Assembly: GCA_047936785.1 (NCBI GenBank)
Contig: CP176394.1
Source: Acidaminobacterium chupaoyuni
GTDB taxonomy: Bacteria > Bacillota > Clostridia > Oscillospirales > Butyricicoccaceae
Length of the DNA stretch: 64,000 nt
Strand: one strand, 5' to 3'
The position numbers and the translations under genes were made by a program. Shown piece after piece: positions 33,363-42,853 of the stretch. The notes under the pieces were generated by a model. That model did not search any database. It worked only from the letters and a program-made list of their open reading frames with translations, and was not told the DNA's origin. Position 1 is the stretch's first letter; every line of letters begins with the position of its first letter.

Positions 33363-33394
33363 AAAAAAGAGGCACCCAAAACGGATGCCTCTTT
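33363..33394 (-). terminator. Terminator of the flagellar/chemotaxis operon
   Basis: A 9-bp stem (33366-33374 with 33386-33394) followed on the minus strand by T6 (33363-33368). The stretch 33395-33565 between it and the last gene shows no other feature. Confidence 0.8.
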
Positions 33395-33565
33395 CCTCTG
33401 TTTCACCGGCCGCAAGCGTATGCAGCTTTCTTTTTCATCTTTTTGCGCAGGGGGCATCTGCGCAGTCTGTGCAGCCTGCGCAAGCTTTCTTCCCACATCT
33501 TCCCCGCATAAAAATCGGGCTGCAAGAAAAGCCCTTCTCTGCCGCTGCAAAAAAGGAGCGATCTC

Positions 33566-34372
33566 TTATAAATTCAGCAGCACCTCTTCATCCAAAAGGA
33601 TCACATGGCTTCCATCTGCCATTTCACCCACAGAAGTGGTATAGCGGTTGCAGTTTTGTTTATTCATGGCGCGAATGCCGCTTATCCGCTCTGCGGAATG
33701 GATCTCATCCACCAAAAGCCCCACATTTGTCGTTCCATCCGATAAAGCAATGCACATTTTGCGGGAGTTTTCCCCAAACGCTTCCATGGTGCAGTCGATC
33801 AGTTCAACGATCTGTGTTTTATAACCTTCCGCCGTGTCGATGAGCTGGCTCAATTGTTCTTTGGAACAATTGCCCTGTGTTTGAAGTTTTTTATAGCTTT
33901 TGGCCAGGAGGTGAAGTTCCTCATGGGGCCTTTCGATCTGGCTCAGAACGGATTTGATCGTTTGCGACGGCGCTTCATAGGCGTCATACCACTTGCCGAA
34001 GGCGCAAAGATGCGGATCATCCGCCAAAGAGAAATCCTGAAGGCTCAAGACGCATTTTTTAAATTCTTCCACCCATCTGATGTGTTCGTTTCTGCGGGTT
34101 TCCAGCATCAGCGAGAATTCTTCCTGTTCCGCATCGATAGATCGCAGACCGAAAAGAAGGCGCATGCTCACCAGCGGAAGGATCATCCCTCTCAGGGTGA
34201 TCACCCCTAAAACAGACGGGTCTGTCTGGGGAACTTCGGTGATCTTCTGCTGCACCTGAAAGATCGAATCGATGTAACCGGATTTTACCGCATACTTTTG
34301 CCCGGCCAGCGACAAAGTAAGCCAAAGGTCGTCGCTTGCATGCGTCGTTTTATTGTTATCTGGCTCTTTCAT
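33566..34372 (-). CDS. CheW-like coupling protein with inserted CZB zinc-binding domain
   Basis: 268 residues. The CheW fold is split: residues about 14-90 ('LWLTLSLAGQKYAVKSGYIDSIF...VLGVITLRGMILPLVSMRLLFGL') and about 203-268 ('MCIALSDGTTNVGLLVDEIHSAERI'). Between them lies a helical CZB (chemoreceptor zinc-binding) domain with the expected ligands H97, H121, C123 and H150 around 'HLCAFGKWYD'. CZB domains sense zinc or hypochlorite in receptors and cyclases. Here the sensor would act at the receptor-CheA coupling step itself. The ATG at 34372 follows AAGGAG. It is the last gene of the flagellar operon, behind cheV. Confidence 0.88.
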   Translation of the reverse strand: MKEPDNNKTTHASDDLWLTLSLAGQKYAVKSGYIDSIFQVQQKITEVPQTDPSVLGVITLRGMILPLVSMRLLFGLRSIDAEQEEFSLMLETRRNEHIRWVEEFKKCVLSLQDFSLADDPHLCAFGKWYDAYEAPSQTIKSVLSQIERPHEELHLLAKSYKKLQTQGNCSKEQLSQLIDTAEGYKTQIVELIDCTMEAFGENSRKMCIALSDGTTNVGLLVDEIHSAERISGIRAMNKQNCNRYTTSVGEMADGSHVILLDEEVLLNL

Positions 34373-34428
34373 AACCCGAATCTCCTTTATCCTTTTGTGG
34401 CATATATTCAAAAACCGCTGCCGCGAAA

Positions 34429-35349
34429 TCAGTCCGCTGTCGTCAACCGATCGACAACGCCCACCAATTTGGCGATCTCAGGTTTCGTGATCTGTTCATC
34501 CGCGCCCAGCTGTTCGCCTTTGATGCGCACCTCTTCGCTGATGAGCGAAGAAAACAGGATCACGGGAATATTTTTAAGCACGGCATCGGATTTCACAAGC
34601 TTTGTGAGCCGGTGTCCGTCCATCAGCGGCATTTCGATATCGCTGATGATGCACGCCACATGAGATTTGATCTCGTCGCCCGATTCTTTGATCTCTGAAA
34701 GGAAGGTAAACGCTTCCTGCCCGTTATTTGTTTTAATGGTGTTCTCATAGCCGGCGCGATGCAGCGATTGCACGATCATTTTCGAAAGCATCATCGAATC
34801 TTCCGCGATCAGGATCGGCTTTGTGCTTCTGCCGCGGGCGCCCATGGCTTCAATATCAGAAAGCTGGATGCCGGTTTCCGGGCTGATATCGGCCACGATC
34901 GCTTCAAAATCGAGAATGGTGATCAGGCGGCCGTCATATTCCGCAATGGCGGTGGCAACGCCTTCTTTCCCGCCGTAAATGACCGCATCAGGCTTTTTCA
35001 TCTGGGCCCAGGAAATGCGGTCGATGCCGACGACGCTGTGCACATGGAACGCAAAATCCTGATTGTTGAAATTCGTAACGATAAAAAGATCCCGTTCCGG
35101 GTTTTCGGATGCCGGCAGGTTCAGATAACTGGCCAGGCTGATGACCGTAAGGACCTTATCCCTCGGCTTAAAGATTCCCTCCACATCCGGATGGGCTTTT
35201 TGCATGGGTTTGATCGGCATCATCTGCAGGATCTCGCGAATTTTCGCAACATTGATGCCATACACTTCACCCCCTATGGTGAACTCCATGATCTCCAACT
35301 CGTTCGTTCCTGCTTCCAGAAGTATTTCATTCTGCTTCATATCATTCAC
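34429..35349 (-). CDS. cheV: Chemotaxis protein CheV (CheW-receiver fusion)
   Basis: About 306 residues. An N-terminal CheW domain ('NELEIMEFTIGGEVYGINVAKIREIL', 'EGIFKPRDKVLTVISLASYLNL') is joined to a C-terminal receiver domain ('PILIAEDSMMLSKMIVQSL', acceptor Asp in 'CIISDIEMPLMDGHRL', Lys in 'ITKPE'). CheV couples receptors to CheA and adapts through its own phosphorylation. A GTG at 35349 is preferred because AAAGGA sits 9 bp upstream; a TTG at 35367 and ATG at 35340 are alternatives. CheA, CheB and CheR are not in this window. Confidence 0.92.
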   Translation of the reverse strand: MNDMKQNEILLEAGTNELEIMEFTIGGEVYGINVAKIREILQMMPIKPMQKAHPDVEGIFKPRDKVLTVISLASYLNLPASENPERDLFIVTNFNNQDFAFHVHSVVGIDRISWAQMKKPDAVIYGGKEGVATAIAEYDGRLITILDFEAIVADISPETGIQLSDIEAMGARGRSTKPILIAEDSMMLSKMIVQSLHRAGYENTIKTNNGQEAFTFLSEIKESGDEIKSHVACIISDIEMPLMDGHRLTKLVKSDAVLKNIPVILFSSLISEEVRIKGEQLGADEQITKPEIAKLVGVVDRLTTAD

Positions 35350-35457
35350 AGGCTCACGTCCTTTCAACTTCTTATGCAGTTCCTGTCTCGGCAGCGCTCT
35401 GTTTTTAATTATTCTACAGAAAGGCGGAAACGCAACAGGCGAAAAGAAATCATCTGT

Positions 35458-35946
35458 TCAATATCTCCATTCGCCTTTATTGACAGATTTGATGAGCATG
35501 CTTCCATCCTCGGAAAAAAGCGTCTGTGTGCGCCCGTAATCTTTGCCGGTATCTTCGGCGATGATGGGGATGTGAAGCTTTTGCAGTTCCGCCTTCACGG
35601 CAAGAACATTGCGCTGCCCGATGTTGGAAAGCGACGAATTGTTCACGCAGGCGAACATCTGCGCGCCGCCCGCGATCTTCGCCTTTAACCGCGCAGGTCT
35701 TGCCCCCGATTGCTCCATCAGGCGCACAAGGCGAATGATCGCCGTATCCGCAAACTTGTCTTCTGTTTTCCCCACCGGCGAAAACCCGCTGCTGGATGGA
35801 AGCATGATATGCGACAGCCCCGCCACTTTGGCCACATTGTCATAAAGGCAGATCCCCACGCAGGATCCAAGCGCATAGGTGATCAGCGAATCGCCGTTTT
35901 TCGCCACATTCAAATCTGCGATTCCCACTTTGATAACTTGATTCAT
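35458..35946 (-). CDS. cheD: Chemoreceptor glutamine deamidase CheD
   Basis: 162 residues. The catalytic Cys-His pair is visible in 'LITYALGSCVGICLYDNVAKVAGLSHIMLP', with 'KAKIAGGAQMF' and 'IGQRNVLAVKAELQKLHIPI' downstream. CheD deamidates receptor glutamines and also binds CheC, stimulating its phosphatase activity. The ATG overlaps the stop of cheC by 4 bp, fitting that partnership. Confidence 0.95.
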   Translation of the reverse strand: MNQVIKVGIADLNVAKNGDSLITYALGSCVGICLYDNVAKVAGLSHIMLPSSSGFSPVGKTEDKFADTAIIRLVRLMEQSGARPARLKAKIAGGAQMFACVNNSSLSNIGQRNVLAVKAELQKLHIPIIAEDTGKDYGRTQTLFSEDGSMLIKSVNKGEWRY

Positions 35947-36566
35947 CCATCCAGCCCCAAACTTGCCATAATTTTTGCCAGGGACTGCGTTTCGGGGATC
36001 AATAAAACATGGCTGCCCGCGTGATCGGTCTTGTGGTTGAACTCATCTTCTATAAAAATGATCTTGTCGCTGATATCCGCATAATAGATCGCGGGAACGC
36101 TGAGGATGGCGCCCACCATGTCAACGCAGAGGTCGGGAACCGTGATGTTGATTTCCAGCCCCGTTAAAGAGGCTATGGCGTTCACATAAGAAGCGGCCAT
36201 GATGTTGCCCACCTCCATGATGGCCGATCTGCTCATCTCATCAAGCTCTGTGCCGATCTGAAGCGTTCCGCCCGTCAGTTCCTGCAGCACCATATGAGCA
36301 AACTCTTTGTGAAGCAAAAACATGATCATGCCTGTCACATCGCCCGTCAGCGACAGCATCAGCCCCACCAGTGCGTTTTCGGCGCCGCCCAGCTGTTCCA
36401 CAACGCTTTCATAATCAAGCACTTTGATTTTGGGCACAGCGATGTTCACCGGTTTATCCAGCATGGTTGACAGCGCCGACGCCGCGTTGCCCGAACCGAT
36501 GTTGCCGATCTCGCACAGTGCATCCAGCTGGATCGCATTGAGTTCACTATAATCTTGAAGCGGCAT
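35943..36566 (-). CDS. cheC: CheY-P phosphatase CheC
   Basis: 207 residues with the two CheC active-site helices, 'CEIGNIGSGNAASALSTML' and 'MEVGNIMAASYVNAIASLTG', each with the E-x2-N pair that dephosphorylates CheY-P. It is followed, with a 4-bp overlap, by cheD, the known binding partner. Confidence 0.94.
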   Translation of the reverse strand: MPLQDYSELNAIQLDALCEIGNIGSGNAASALSTMLDKPVNIAVPKIKVLDYESVVEQLGGAENALVGLMLSLTGDVTGMIMFLLHKEFAHMVLQELTGGTLQIGTELDEMSRSAIMEVGNIMAASYVNAIASLTGLEINITVPDLCVDMVGAILSVPAIYYADISDKIIFIEDEFNHKTDHAGSHVLLIPETQSLAKIMASLGLDG

Positions 36567-36573
36567 GTTCCCC

Positions 36574-37305
36574 CTACTTTCTCAACCCGTTCACGGTCTG
36601 CTCGTTTTCATCCGCCACCTGCACGACACGCGCGCTGATCTGATATGCGCGCTGCGCCTGGATCAAATTCAGCATTTCATCGGGAAGCTTGACGCCCGAT
36701 CGTTCCAAATATCCCTGGCGGATGTTTTCCGCGCTGTTTTTGACCGCCTGAGCATTGCCGGATGTCTGCGTGGCGGCATATCTGTTTGCGGAAACCGGCT
36801 GCAGTCCATTGGCATTGGCAAATTCCACCAGACCGATCCTTTGGGGCAGTGTCTCATAAGAATAGCTGCCTGTTTTCGCATCGCGCTCAAGCGCGATCTG
36901 TTTTCCGTTTTTATCCAGAACAAATGCGCCGTCCTGCGTGACCAGATAGGCGTTTGCGCCCGTGATGCTCACGGAAAAACAGCCATCCCGCGTATATTGT
37001 TTCTCCCCGCCGTTTTCCACGGCGAACCATCCGTTCCCCGTCACCGCAAAATCCATCTCGCTGCCGGTTTGGGAAAGTTCGGCCATTCCGCCCGCGATGC
37101 CGGTGGAAACGGCGCGCACCCCATGGCCGCTCAGCGGCTTTTTGTCTGTGTTTGCATACATTTCGCCGTAAAGCAGGTCTTCAAAAGCAAGGGTTTGCGG
37201 CTTATAGCCATAGGTGTTGACATTGGCGATGTTGTTTCCGATGACATTCAGCGATTCCTGATAGGCCATCAGGCCGGAAACACCGGCATGAAATGCGGTT
37301 TTCAT
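36574..37305 (-). CDS. flgG: Flagellar basal-body rod/hook protein FlgG-like
   Basis: 243 residues with the axial-protein N-terminus ('FHAGVSGLMAYQESLNVIGNNIANVNTYGYKPQTLAFEDLLY'), the mid segment 'MDFAVTGNGWFAVENGG...YTRDGCFS', and the C-terminal helix 'LPDEMLNLIQAQRAYQISARVVQVADE'. It is paralogous to the gene upstream (37336-38082). Assignment as FlgG rather than FlgF is from general pattern and may be swapped. Confidence 0.85.
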   Translation of the reverse strand: MKTAFHAGVSGLMAYQESLNVIGNNIANVNTYGYKPQTLAFEDLLYGEMYANTDKKPLSGHGVRAVSTGIAGGMAELSQTGSEMDFAVTGNGWFAVENGGEKQYTRDGCFSVSITGANAYLVTQDGAFVLDKNGKQIALERDAKTGSYSYETLPQRIGLVEFANANGLQPVSANRYAATQTSGNAQAVKNSAENIRQGYLERSGVKLPDEMLNLIQAQRAYQISARVVQVADENEQTVNGLRK

Positions 37306-37335
37306 TTTATCTGCACTCCTTTATCCGCTTGAAGA

Positions 37336-38082
37336 TTAAACTGCGGCGATCTGTGTGGCTTTTCGCGTCATGGCGTCATCGATCTGCAGCGCCGCGCCGC
37401 AAATTTGAAAAGCCCTCTGCGTTTCGATCAGTGCGGCGAGTTCCCGGTTCAGATCCACATTGGATTGTTCCAGCTTTTTTTGCAGCAGCGTGGAAGAGGG
37501 GCTTCTCTCCAGCCCGCCGCTTTCCAGCCGCAGCAGCCCGTTTTCCGCTTTTTTCAGCACTGCGTTTCCGGAAGGAACGGAAACCCTGATCGTTCCGATC
37601 CGCCTGCCGTCTGCCCCGATCATTTCGCCCGTCGGCTCCACCGTGAAATCGGAAGTGCCGGGGCGCAGATATCCGTTCTGCCCCATCACACGCCCAAAGC
37701 CCGGCAAAACCAGATATCCCTGCGCATCCAGATCGAAGCTGCCGCCGCGTGTCAGATATTCGTTTCCCGCGGCATCCGCAACGCTGAAAAAGCCGTCGCC
37801 CGCTATTGCCATGTCGCAGGATCTGTCGCTTTCCACAAGCGTGCCCTGCTGCAGTTCCAGCTGCACATCCGCAACGGCGGCGGCCGTCGCGGCCGCGGGG
37901 CCGATCGTGTTTTGCCGCCGCGCGTCTTTGCGCGTGAGAAGTTCCTGTTCAAACGATGATGTGACCATCCGTTCCGCGCGGTAACCCGGCGTTTGCGAAT
38001 TGGTCAGGTTGTTGCCCGCCACATTGATTTCATGCTGCCTCGTCAAGATGCCCGAGGCAATCGTATAATATCCGGAAAACAT
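37336..38082 (-). CDS. flgF: Flagellar basal-body rod protein FlgF-like
   Basis: 248 residues. Axial-protein ends are present ('SGYYTIASGILTRQHEINVAGNNLTNSQTPGYRAERMV' and 'LEQSNVDLNRELAALIETQRAFQICGAALQIDD'), with 'CDMAIAGDGFFSVADAAGNEYLTRGGSFDLDAQGYLV' between. It forms part of the proximal or distal rod. It lies between the sigma-28 gene and the second rod gene; in many Clostridia these two genes sit at just this point of the operon. Confidence 0.85.
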   Translation of the reverse strand: MFSGYYTIASGILTRQHEINVAGNNLTNSQTPGYRAERMVTSSFEQELLTRKDARRQNTIGPAAATAAAVADVQLELQQGTLVESDRSCDMAIAGDGFFSVADAAGNEYLTRGGSFDLDAQGYLVLPGFGRVMGQNGYLRPGTSDFTVEPTGEMIGADGRRIGTIRVSVPSGNAVLKKAENGLLRLESGGLERSPSSTLLQKKLEQSNVDLNRELAALIETQRAFQICGAALQIDDAMTRKATQIAAV

Positions 38083-38107
38083 TGTTTTGCCCTCCTAAAA
38101 AATCAGA

Positions 38108-38905
38108 TCAGCCAAGGTTGTCGAACCCGCGTTCTTTCATTGAGATCATCAGTTTTTCCAGTGCTTTTTTGCGGATCTGGGAAACGCGCTGGGGCGAAAC
38201 ATCCAAAACCTCTCCGATCTCCCGCAGATTCAGATTTTCATAATAATATAAAGCCACCACTTGCTTTTGTTTGCCTTCCAGCAGATCGATGCTTTCGGCC
38301 AGCGCTTTTTGAAGCTCGCCGCGAACGATCTTATCGATCACTTCACCTTCCACGGAATGGGTCTGCTGACGGTATCTGCTCTCGGCCGCGGATTCTAAAA
38401 GTTCTTCAAATGAAATGGTATCGATAACGGCGATCTCCATGGCGCATTTGCCCAGTTCGCCTTCGCTGATGCCAAGATATTCCGCCAGTTCCCGTTCGGC
38501 CGGCTGTCTTCCCAGCTGCTGTTCCAGCGCGGCCCGCGCGCGGACGATCTTTTTGCGCATTTCCCACAGGCGGTTGGATAGCCAGTTTTGCTTTCTCAGA
38601 TATTTCAGCATGGCGCACCGAATGGCCATATAGCTGTATGTATCGAAACTGGCGCCGCGGTCGGGGTCATAGCGCTCGATGCATTCCATCAAAGCCAGCA
38701 CGCCCTGATCGAAAAAATCGTCATAGGGAATATTGGAGATCAAGATCGTGCGCATGCCCCAGATGGCGGTATTCACATATTGCAGATAATGCATCACGAG
38801 CTGATTGCGAAGTTCCAGGCTTCCGCTCTCTTTATATCTCAGCATCAGTTCCTCGGGATCTGCCGCCCGCACTTCTTTGATCGCCTGGCTTTCAAATGTG
38901 GCCAT
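38108..38905 (-). CDS. fliA: Flagellar sigma factor (sigma-28, FliA/SigD)
   Basis: 265 residues with regions 2, 3 and 4: 'MLRYKESGSLELRNQLVMHYLQYV', 'IPYDDFFDQGVLALMECIERYDPDRGASFDTYSYMAIRCAMLKYLRK', 'PAERELAEYLGISEGELGKCA', and the helix-turn-helix 'LREIGEVLDVSPQRVSQIRKKALEKL'. It directs late flagellar and motility transcription. It follows flhA by 26 bp; flhF and flhG, usually between them, are absent. Confidence 0.95.
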   Translation of the reverse strand: MATFESQAIKEVRAADPEELMLRYKESGSLELRNQLVMHYLQYVNTAIWGMRTILISNIPYDDFFDQGVLALMECIERYDPDRGASFDTYSYMAIRCAMLKYLRKQNWLSNRLWEMRKKIVRARAALEQQLGRQPAERELAEYLGISEGELGKCAMEIAVIDTISFEELLESAAESRYRQQTHSVEGEVIDKIVRGELQKALAESIDLLEGKQKQVVALYYYENLNLREIGEVLDVSPQRVSQIRKKALEKLMISMKERGFDNLG

Positions 38906-38931
38906 CCTGTTCTCTCCTTTCTTCCATATGC

Positions 38932-40986
38932 TCAGAACCCGATCGTTCCCAGCGACTGAATCTGCACGGTGCTTTCAAGATCATTGAACGACAGCACCGT
39001 TATATTGGGGAAAAACTGATTGAGCAGTTTTTTAAAATAGATGCGCACCACGGGTGAGGTCAAAATCACGGGTTCCGAAACGAGTTTCTTCATTTTTTCC
39101 AGTTCCGCCGAGGTGCTTGCGATGATCTTCTGAATGGTCATCGCATCCAGCGAGAGATAGGAACCGGCTTCGCCGCGTTTCAGGTTTTGGATGATGGTAT
39201 CTTCCACCGCGCTATCCAGATTGATGACCTTCAGATGCCCGCTGGTGGAATATCTGTGGGTGATCGTGCGTTTGACCGCCTGTCTTACATATTCCGTCAG
39301 CACATCGCAATCTTTGACGCTGGGCGCATAATCCGAAAGCGTTTCCAAAATCACTTCCAGATCGAAAATCGGAATGCCTTCGCGAAGCAGATTGCGCAGC
39401 ACACGGTGCAGGTCGTTCAGCGATACCACTTCCGGCACGGTATCCTCTACGATGCTGCTGTTGGTCTTCTTCAGATTTTCCAGCATCTTTTTCACTTCCT
39501 GCCGCGACAAAAGCTCATGCGCATGCTGGCGCAAAAGCTCTGACAGATGCGTGATGATCACAGAGGAGGGGTCGATCAGCGTATATCCCAGCGTTTCCGC
39601 TCTGGCCCTTTTATCGTCGCTGATCCATTTGGCGGGAAGCCCATAGGCGGGTTCGGTGGTCTCTATGCCGTCAACATCATCTTCGGCGCTGAGCTGCTCG
39701 GGCGCCAAACCCAAATAATGATCCACCAGGATCTCGCCCACCGCGATCGGTTCGCCGCGCAGCAAGATCTCATATTGGTTGGGGTTTAAATTTCCGCTGT
39801 CTTTCAGCCGGATGGAGGGGATCACCATTCCCATTTCATCGGCGAACTGTTTTCTCAGCATGACGATGCGGTCAAGAAAATTCCCGCCGCTTTTTTCATC
39901 CACCAGCGGCAGCAGGCTGTATCCGACCCCTACGCCGATCGCATCCACAGACAGCAGCGCATAAATATTATCGAGATTTTTATAATAGCTCACTTCACTG
40001 GTGATCTCTTCCACCGGCTGGGCGCTGATTTCCGCAGCGGCCAGCGCCGCCCGGCTTTTTCTTCTCAGGGCGATCCCCAGCGAAAGCAGCAGCGCAGAAA
40101 CCAGAAGCGTTTCGATGGGCGGGAACCCGATCAAAACCAAAAGCGGAATGGCCGCGCCCGATATGATCAAAACGATGGGCTGGGAAGTAAACTGCCTGAC
40201 GACATCGCTGTTCAGGTCGGATTCCGATGCGGATCGGGTAACGATCATGCCGGTGGCAACAGAGATCAGCAGGGCCGGGATCTGGCTCATCAGGCCGTCG
40301 CCCACCGTAGAGGTGGAATAAACGCTGACCACGGTTTGAAAATTGCCGCCGCTGATCGCGCCGACGATCATGCCGCCGATCAGGTTGATAAAGGTGATGA
40401 TGATCGAGATGATCGCATCGCCCTTGACGAACTTCGACGCGCCATCCATCGAGCCGAAGAAATCGGCCTCGCGCTGTATTTTCCGCCTGCGCTCCTGCGC
40501 CTGTTTTTCATCGATGATGCCGGAACTGAGATCGGCGTCGATGGCCATTTGTTTGCCGGGCATCGCATCCAGGGTGAAACGCGCGGAAACTTCCGCCACG
40601 CGTTCCGCGCCCTTCGTGATCACGATGAACTGCACCAAAACGATGATGAGAAAAATCACCAGGCCCACCACCACATTGCCGCGGATGACGAACTGGCCGA
40701 AAGTTTTGATCACTTCCCCCGCATATCCGTTTTTTGTAAGGATCGAACGGGTGGAGGATACATTGAGGCTGAGGCGCAGCAGCGTCGTGATGAGCAGCAG
40801 CGAAGGAAAAATCGAAAATTCAAGCGGCTCTTTGATATACATTGTCGTCAGCAGGATCACCAGCGAAAGCGTGAGGTTCATGATAAACATGAAATCCAAA
40901 ATGGGGGTGGAAAGCGGGATGATCAAAATCGCAAGGATCAGGATCACCAGCGCCGCAACGCCGTTATTTAAAAACTTCAGATTCAT
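38932..40986 (-). CDS. flhA: Flagellar type III export gate protein FlhA
   Basis: 684 residues, of normal length. About eight N-terminal membrane helices come first (to about residue 310), with the conserved FHIPEP loop as 'VSARFTLDAMPGKQMAIDADLSSGIIDEKQAQERRRKIQREADFFGSMDGASKFVKGDAI'. A large cytoplasmic domain follows ('GFPPIETLLVSALLLS', 'LPAKWISDDKRARAETLGYTLIDPSSVIITHL'). It uses the proton gradient and docks chaperone-substrate complexes. It begins 2 bp after flhB ends. Confidence 0.97.
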   Translation of the reverse strand: MNLKFLNNGVAALVILILAILIIPLSTPILDFMFIMNLTLSLVILLTTMYIKEPLEFSIFPSLLLITTLLRLSLNVSSTRSILTKNGYAGEVIKTFGQFVIRGNVVVGLVIFLIIVLVQFIVITKGAERVAEVSARFTLDAMPGKQMAIDADLSSGIIDEKQAQERRRKIQREADFFGSMDGASKFVKGDAIISIIITFINLIGGMIVGAISGGNFQTVVSVYSTSTVGDGLMSQIPALLISVATGMIVTRSASESDLNSDVVRQFTSQPIVLIISGAAIPLLVLIGFPPIETLLVSALLLSLGIALRRKSRAALAAAEISAQPVEEITSEVSYYKNLDNIYALLSVDAIGVGVGYSLLPLVDEKSGGNFLDRIVMLRKQFADEMGMVIPSIRLKDSGNLNPNQYEILLRGEPIAVGEILVDHYLGLAPEQLSAEDDVDGIETTEPAYGLPAKWISDDKRARAETLGYTLIDPSSVIITHLSELLRQHAHELLSRQEVKKMLENLKKTNSSIVEDTVPEVVSLNDLHRVLRNLLREGIPIFDLEVILETLSDYAPSVKDCDVLTEYVRQAVKRTITHRYSTSGHLKVINLDSAVEDTIIQNLKRGEAGSYLSLDAMTIQKIIASTSAELEKMKKLVSEPVILTSPVVRIYFKKLLNQFFPNITVLSFNDLESTVQIQSLGTIGF

Positions 40987-40987
40987 G

Positions 40988-42049
40988 CTATCTTTCCCCC
41001 TTTTCCTTCAATGCGTAAACAAAGGCCAGAACCTCTGCCACCGCTTTGAAATATTTCCCCGGAATTTCCTGATCCACTTCCACCGTTTCAAACAGGGCCC
41101 GCGCCAGCGGGCGGTTTTCCGTCACATAGACATGGTTTTCTTCTGCGATGGCCACGATGCGCAGCGCCAGTTTATCCGCGCCCTTTGCCACCACGACGGG
41201 CGCGCTGTTTTTATCCTGGTCATATTTCAGCGCCACGGCATAATGCGTCGGGTTTCGAATCACCACATCCGCGGCGGGAACGCTTTGCATCATTCTTCGC
41301 CGCGAGCGCTGCTGCTGCAGCGAGCGCTGCCTGCCCTTGATCTGCGGGTCGCCTTCCGATTGCTTATATTCATCTTTGATCTCCTGTTTGCTCATCCTGA
41401 GGTTTTTCTCGTAATCCCACCACTGATAGAGGTAATCGGCAAGGGATAAAAAAACGAAAATGATGCCCACTTTGATGACGAGCCTGAAGATCACCTGCCC
41501 GGTGTAATAAATCGACTGCTGAAACCCCATCTCCATCAGCCGGGGCAGCAGGGAAAGTTCTTTTTTTGCCGCCTGAAAGATGACATAGCCGACAACGGTG
41601 ATCTTCAAAATAGATTTCACCAGCTCGATGACGCTTTTAAACGCGAACATTTTTTTCAGGCCGTTCAGCGGGTTGATCCGTTCGCCTTTAAAAGCGAACG
41701 CCTTTGTGCTGAACAGCATGCGCGTTTGCAGCATCGTCGCCGCCACGGCCACCAAAACACACAACAGCAGCAGTGGCAGCGCCGTAAGCGCAAAGGTCGT
41801 CATCCCCTCTATCATCAGCCGCTTCGCATCCGCCTGTGTGAGGCTCTGCTGCGCGGGAAGCAGCCGAAAAAAGCTTTCGATCAGCTTTTGCAGGTTTTTT
41901 TGCGCGCTGGGATAGATCATCTTGATGCCGTAAAACGATGTCAGCAGCGACAGCGCCGTGATGATATCGCGGCTGAAGAACACATTGCCCTTTTTTCGTT
42001 CATCCTGCTTTCGTTTCGGGGTCGCTTTTTCTGTTTTCTCGCCTGCCAT
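40988..42049 (-). CDS. flhB: Flagellar export switch protein FlhB
   Basis: 353 residues. 'EKTEKATPKRKQDERKKGNVFFSRD' at the N-terminus and four helices precede the autocleavage motif NPTH ('VVIRNPTHYAVALKYD'), which controls the switch from hook to filament export. It lies directly between fliR and flhA, the standard order. Confidence 0.96.
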   Translation of the reverse strand: MAGEKTEKATPKRKQDERKKGNVFFSRDIITALSLLTSFYGIKMIYPSAQKNLQKLIESFFRLLPAQQSLTQADAKRLMIEGMTTFALTALPLLLLCVLVAVAATMLQTRMLFSTKAFAFKGERINPLNGLKKMFAFKSVIELVKSILKITVVGYVIFQAAKKELSLLPRLMEMGFQQSIYYTGQVIFRLVIKVGIIFVFLSLADYLYQWWDYEKNLRMSKQEIKDEYKQSEGDPQIKGRQRSLQQQRSRRRMMQSVPAADVVIRNPTHYAVALKYDQDKNSAPVVVAKGADKLALRIVAIAEENHVYVTENRPLARALFETVEVDQEIPGKYFKAVAEVLAFVYALKEKGER

Positions 42050-42076
42050 CTGTTCACCTTCCCGAAACGCAAAGTT

Positions 42077-42850
42077 CTATAAAAGTTTCAGCAGATTTGC
42101 TGTTTCCGCCAGCATCGTATCGATATATTGCTGTAAAAACGAAGTGATCGGAACCGCGAAAACAAACAGCAGCACCACACCCAGCAAAATCTTCACTTGA
42201 AAATGTATGGAAAAAACATTGATCTGAGGGATGAGCTTCATTAAAATACCCATGGCGATTTCCAAAACAAAAGAAGCCGCCGCAAAGGGAAGCGCCAGAT
42301 GCAGCACCAGCGAAAAGGCGGAAACGAACAAAGTCATGCCGAACCGGGCAATATCGGGGCCAAAAGCAATGCTTCCGGGGCCCACGATGTCATAAGAAGA
42401 AGCGATCAGTTTGATGAAGACCAGGTGACTGTCCGTGGCAAAAAAGTAAACCGCAAACAGCAGCTGAAAGAGGTTCCCCGTGATGGAAAGCTGCATATTC
42501 GTGCCGGGGTCGAAGGCTTTTGCCATGGATAAGCCAAACCCCATGTCGATCAGATCCCCCGCGGTGGAAAGCAGCAGATAGAATACCTGAAACACATAAC
42601 CGCACACCGCCCCCAGGGCAAGTTCTTTGATCATGGCAAACAGCAGCAAAAGCCCCGAAGGGAAGGCGCTGTCTGCAGCGCCGCCGATGCCCGGGGCCAG
42701 CAGAACCGTGATGCCCAAAACAAGCGCCAGCTTGAATTGACCGGGTATGTTTTTCCGCTGGATCAGGGGGTTGAACAGCAGCATCCCGCCGACCCGGCAG
42801 AACACAAGGGCATAGATGTTGATATCGTTGATGAAAACTTTCAGATCCAT
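42077..42850 (-). CDS. fliR: Flagellar export gate protein FliR
   Basis: 257 residues with six membrane helices. Typical segments are 'ALVFCRVGGMLLFNPLIQRKNIPGQFKLALVLGITVLLAP', 'GDLIDMGFGLSMAKAFDPGTN' and 'AMGILMKLIPQINVFSIHFQVKILLGV'. It forms the FliPQR gate complex with the neighbouring gene products. Confidence 0.95.
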   Translation of the reverse strand: MDLKVFINDINIYALVFCRVGGMLLFNPLIQRKNIPGQFKLALVLGITVLLAPGIGGAADSAFPSGLLLLFAMIKELALGAVCGYVFQVFYLLLSTAGDLIDMGFGLSMAKAFDPGTNMQLSITGNLFQLLFAVYFFATDSHLVFIKLIASSYDIVGPGSIAFGPDIARFGMTLFVSAFSLVLHLALPFAAASFVLEIAMGILMKLIPQINVFSIHFQVKILLGVVLLFVFAVPITSFLQQYIDTMLAETANLLKLL

Positions 42851-42853
42851 AAG

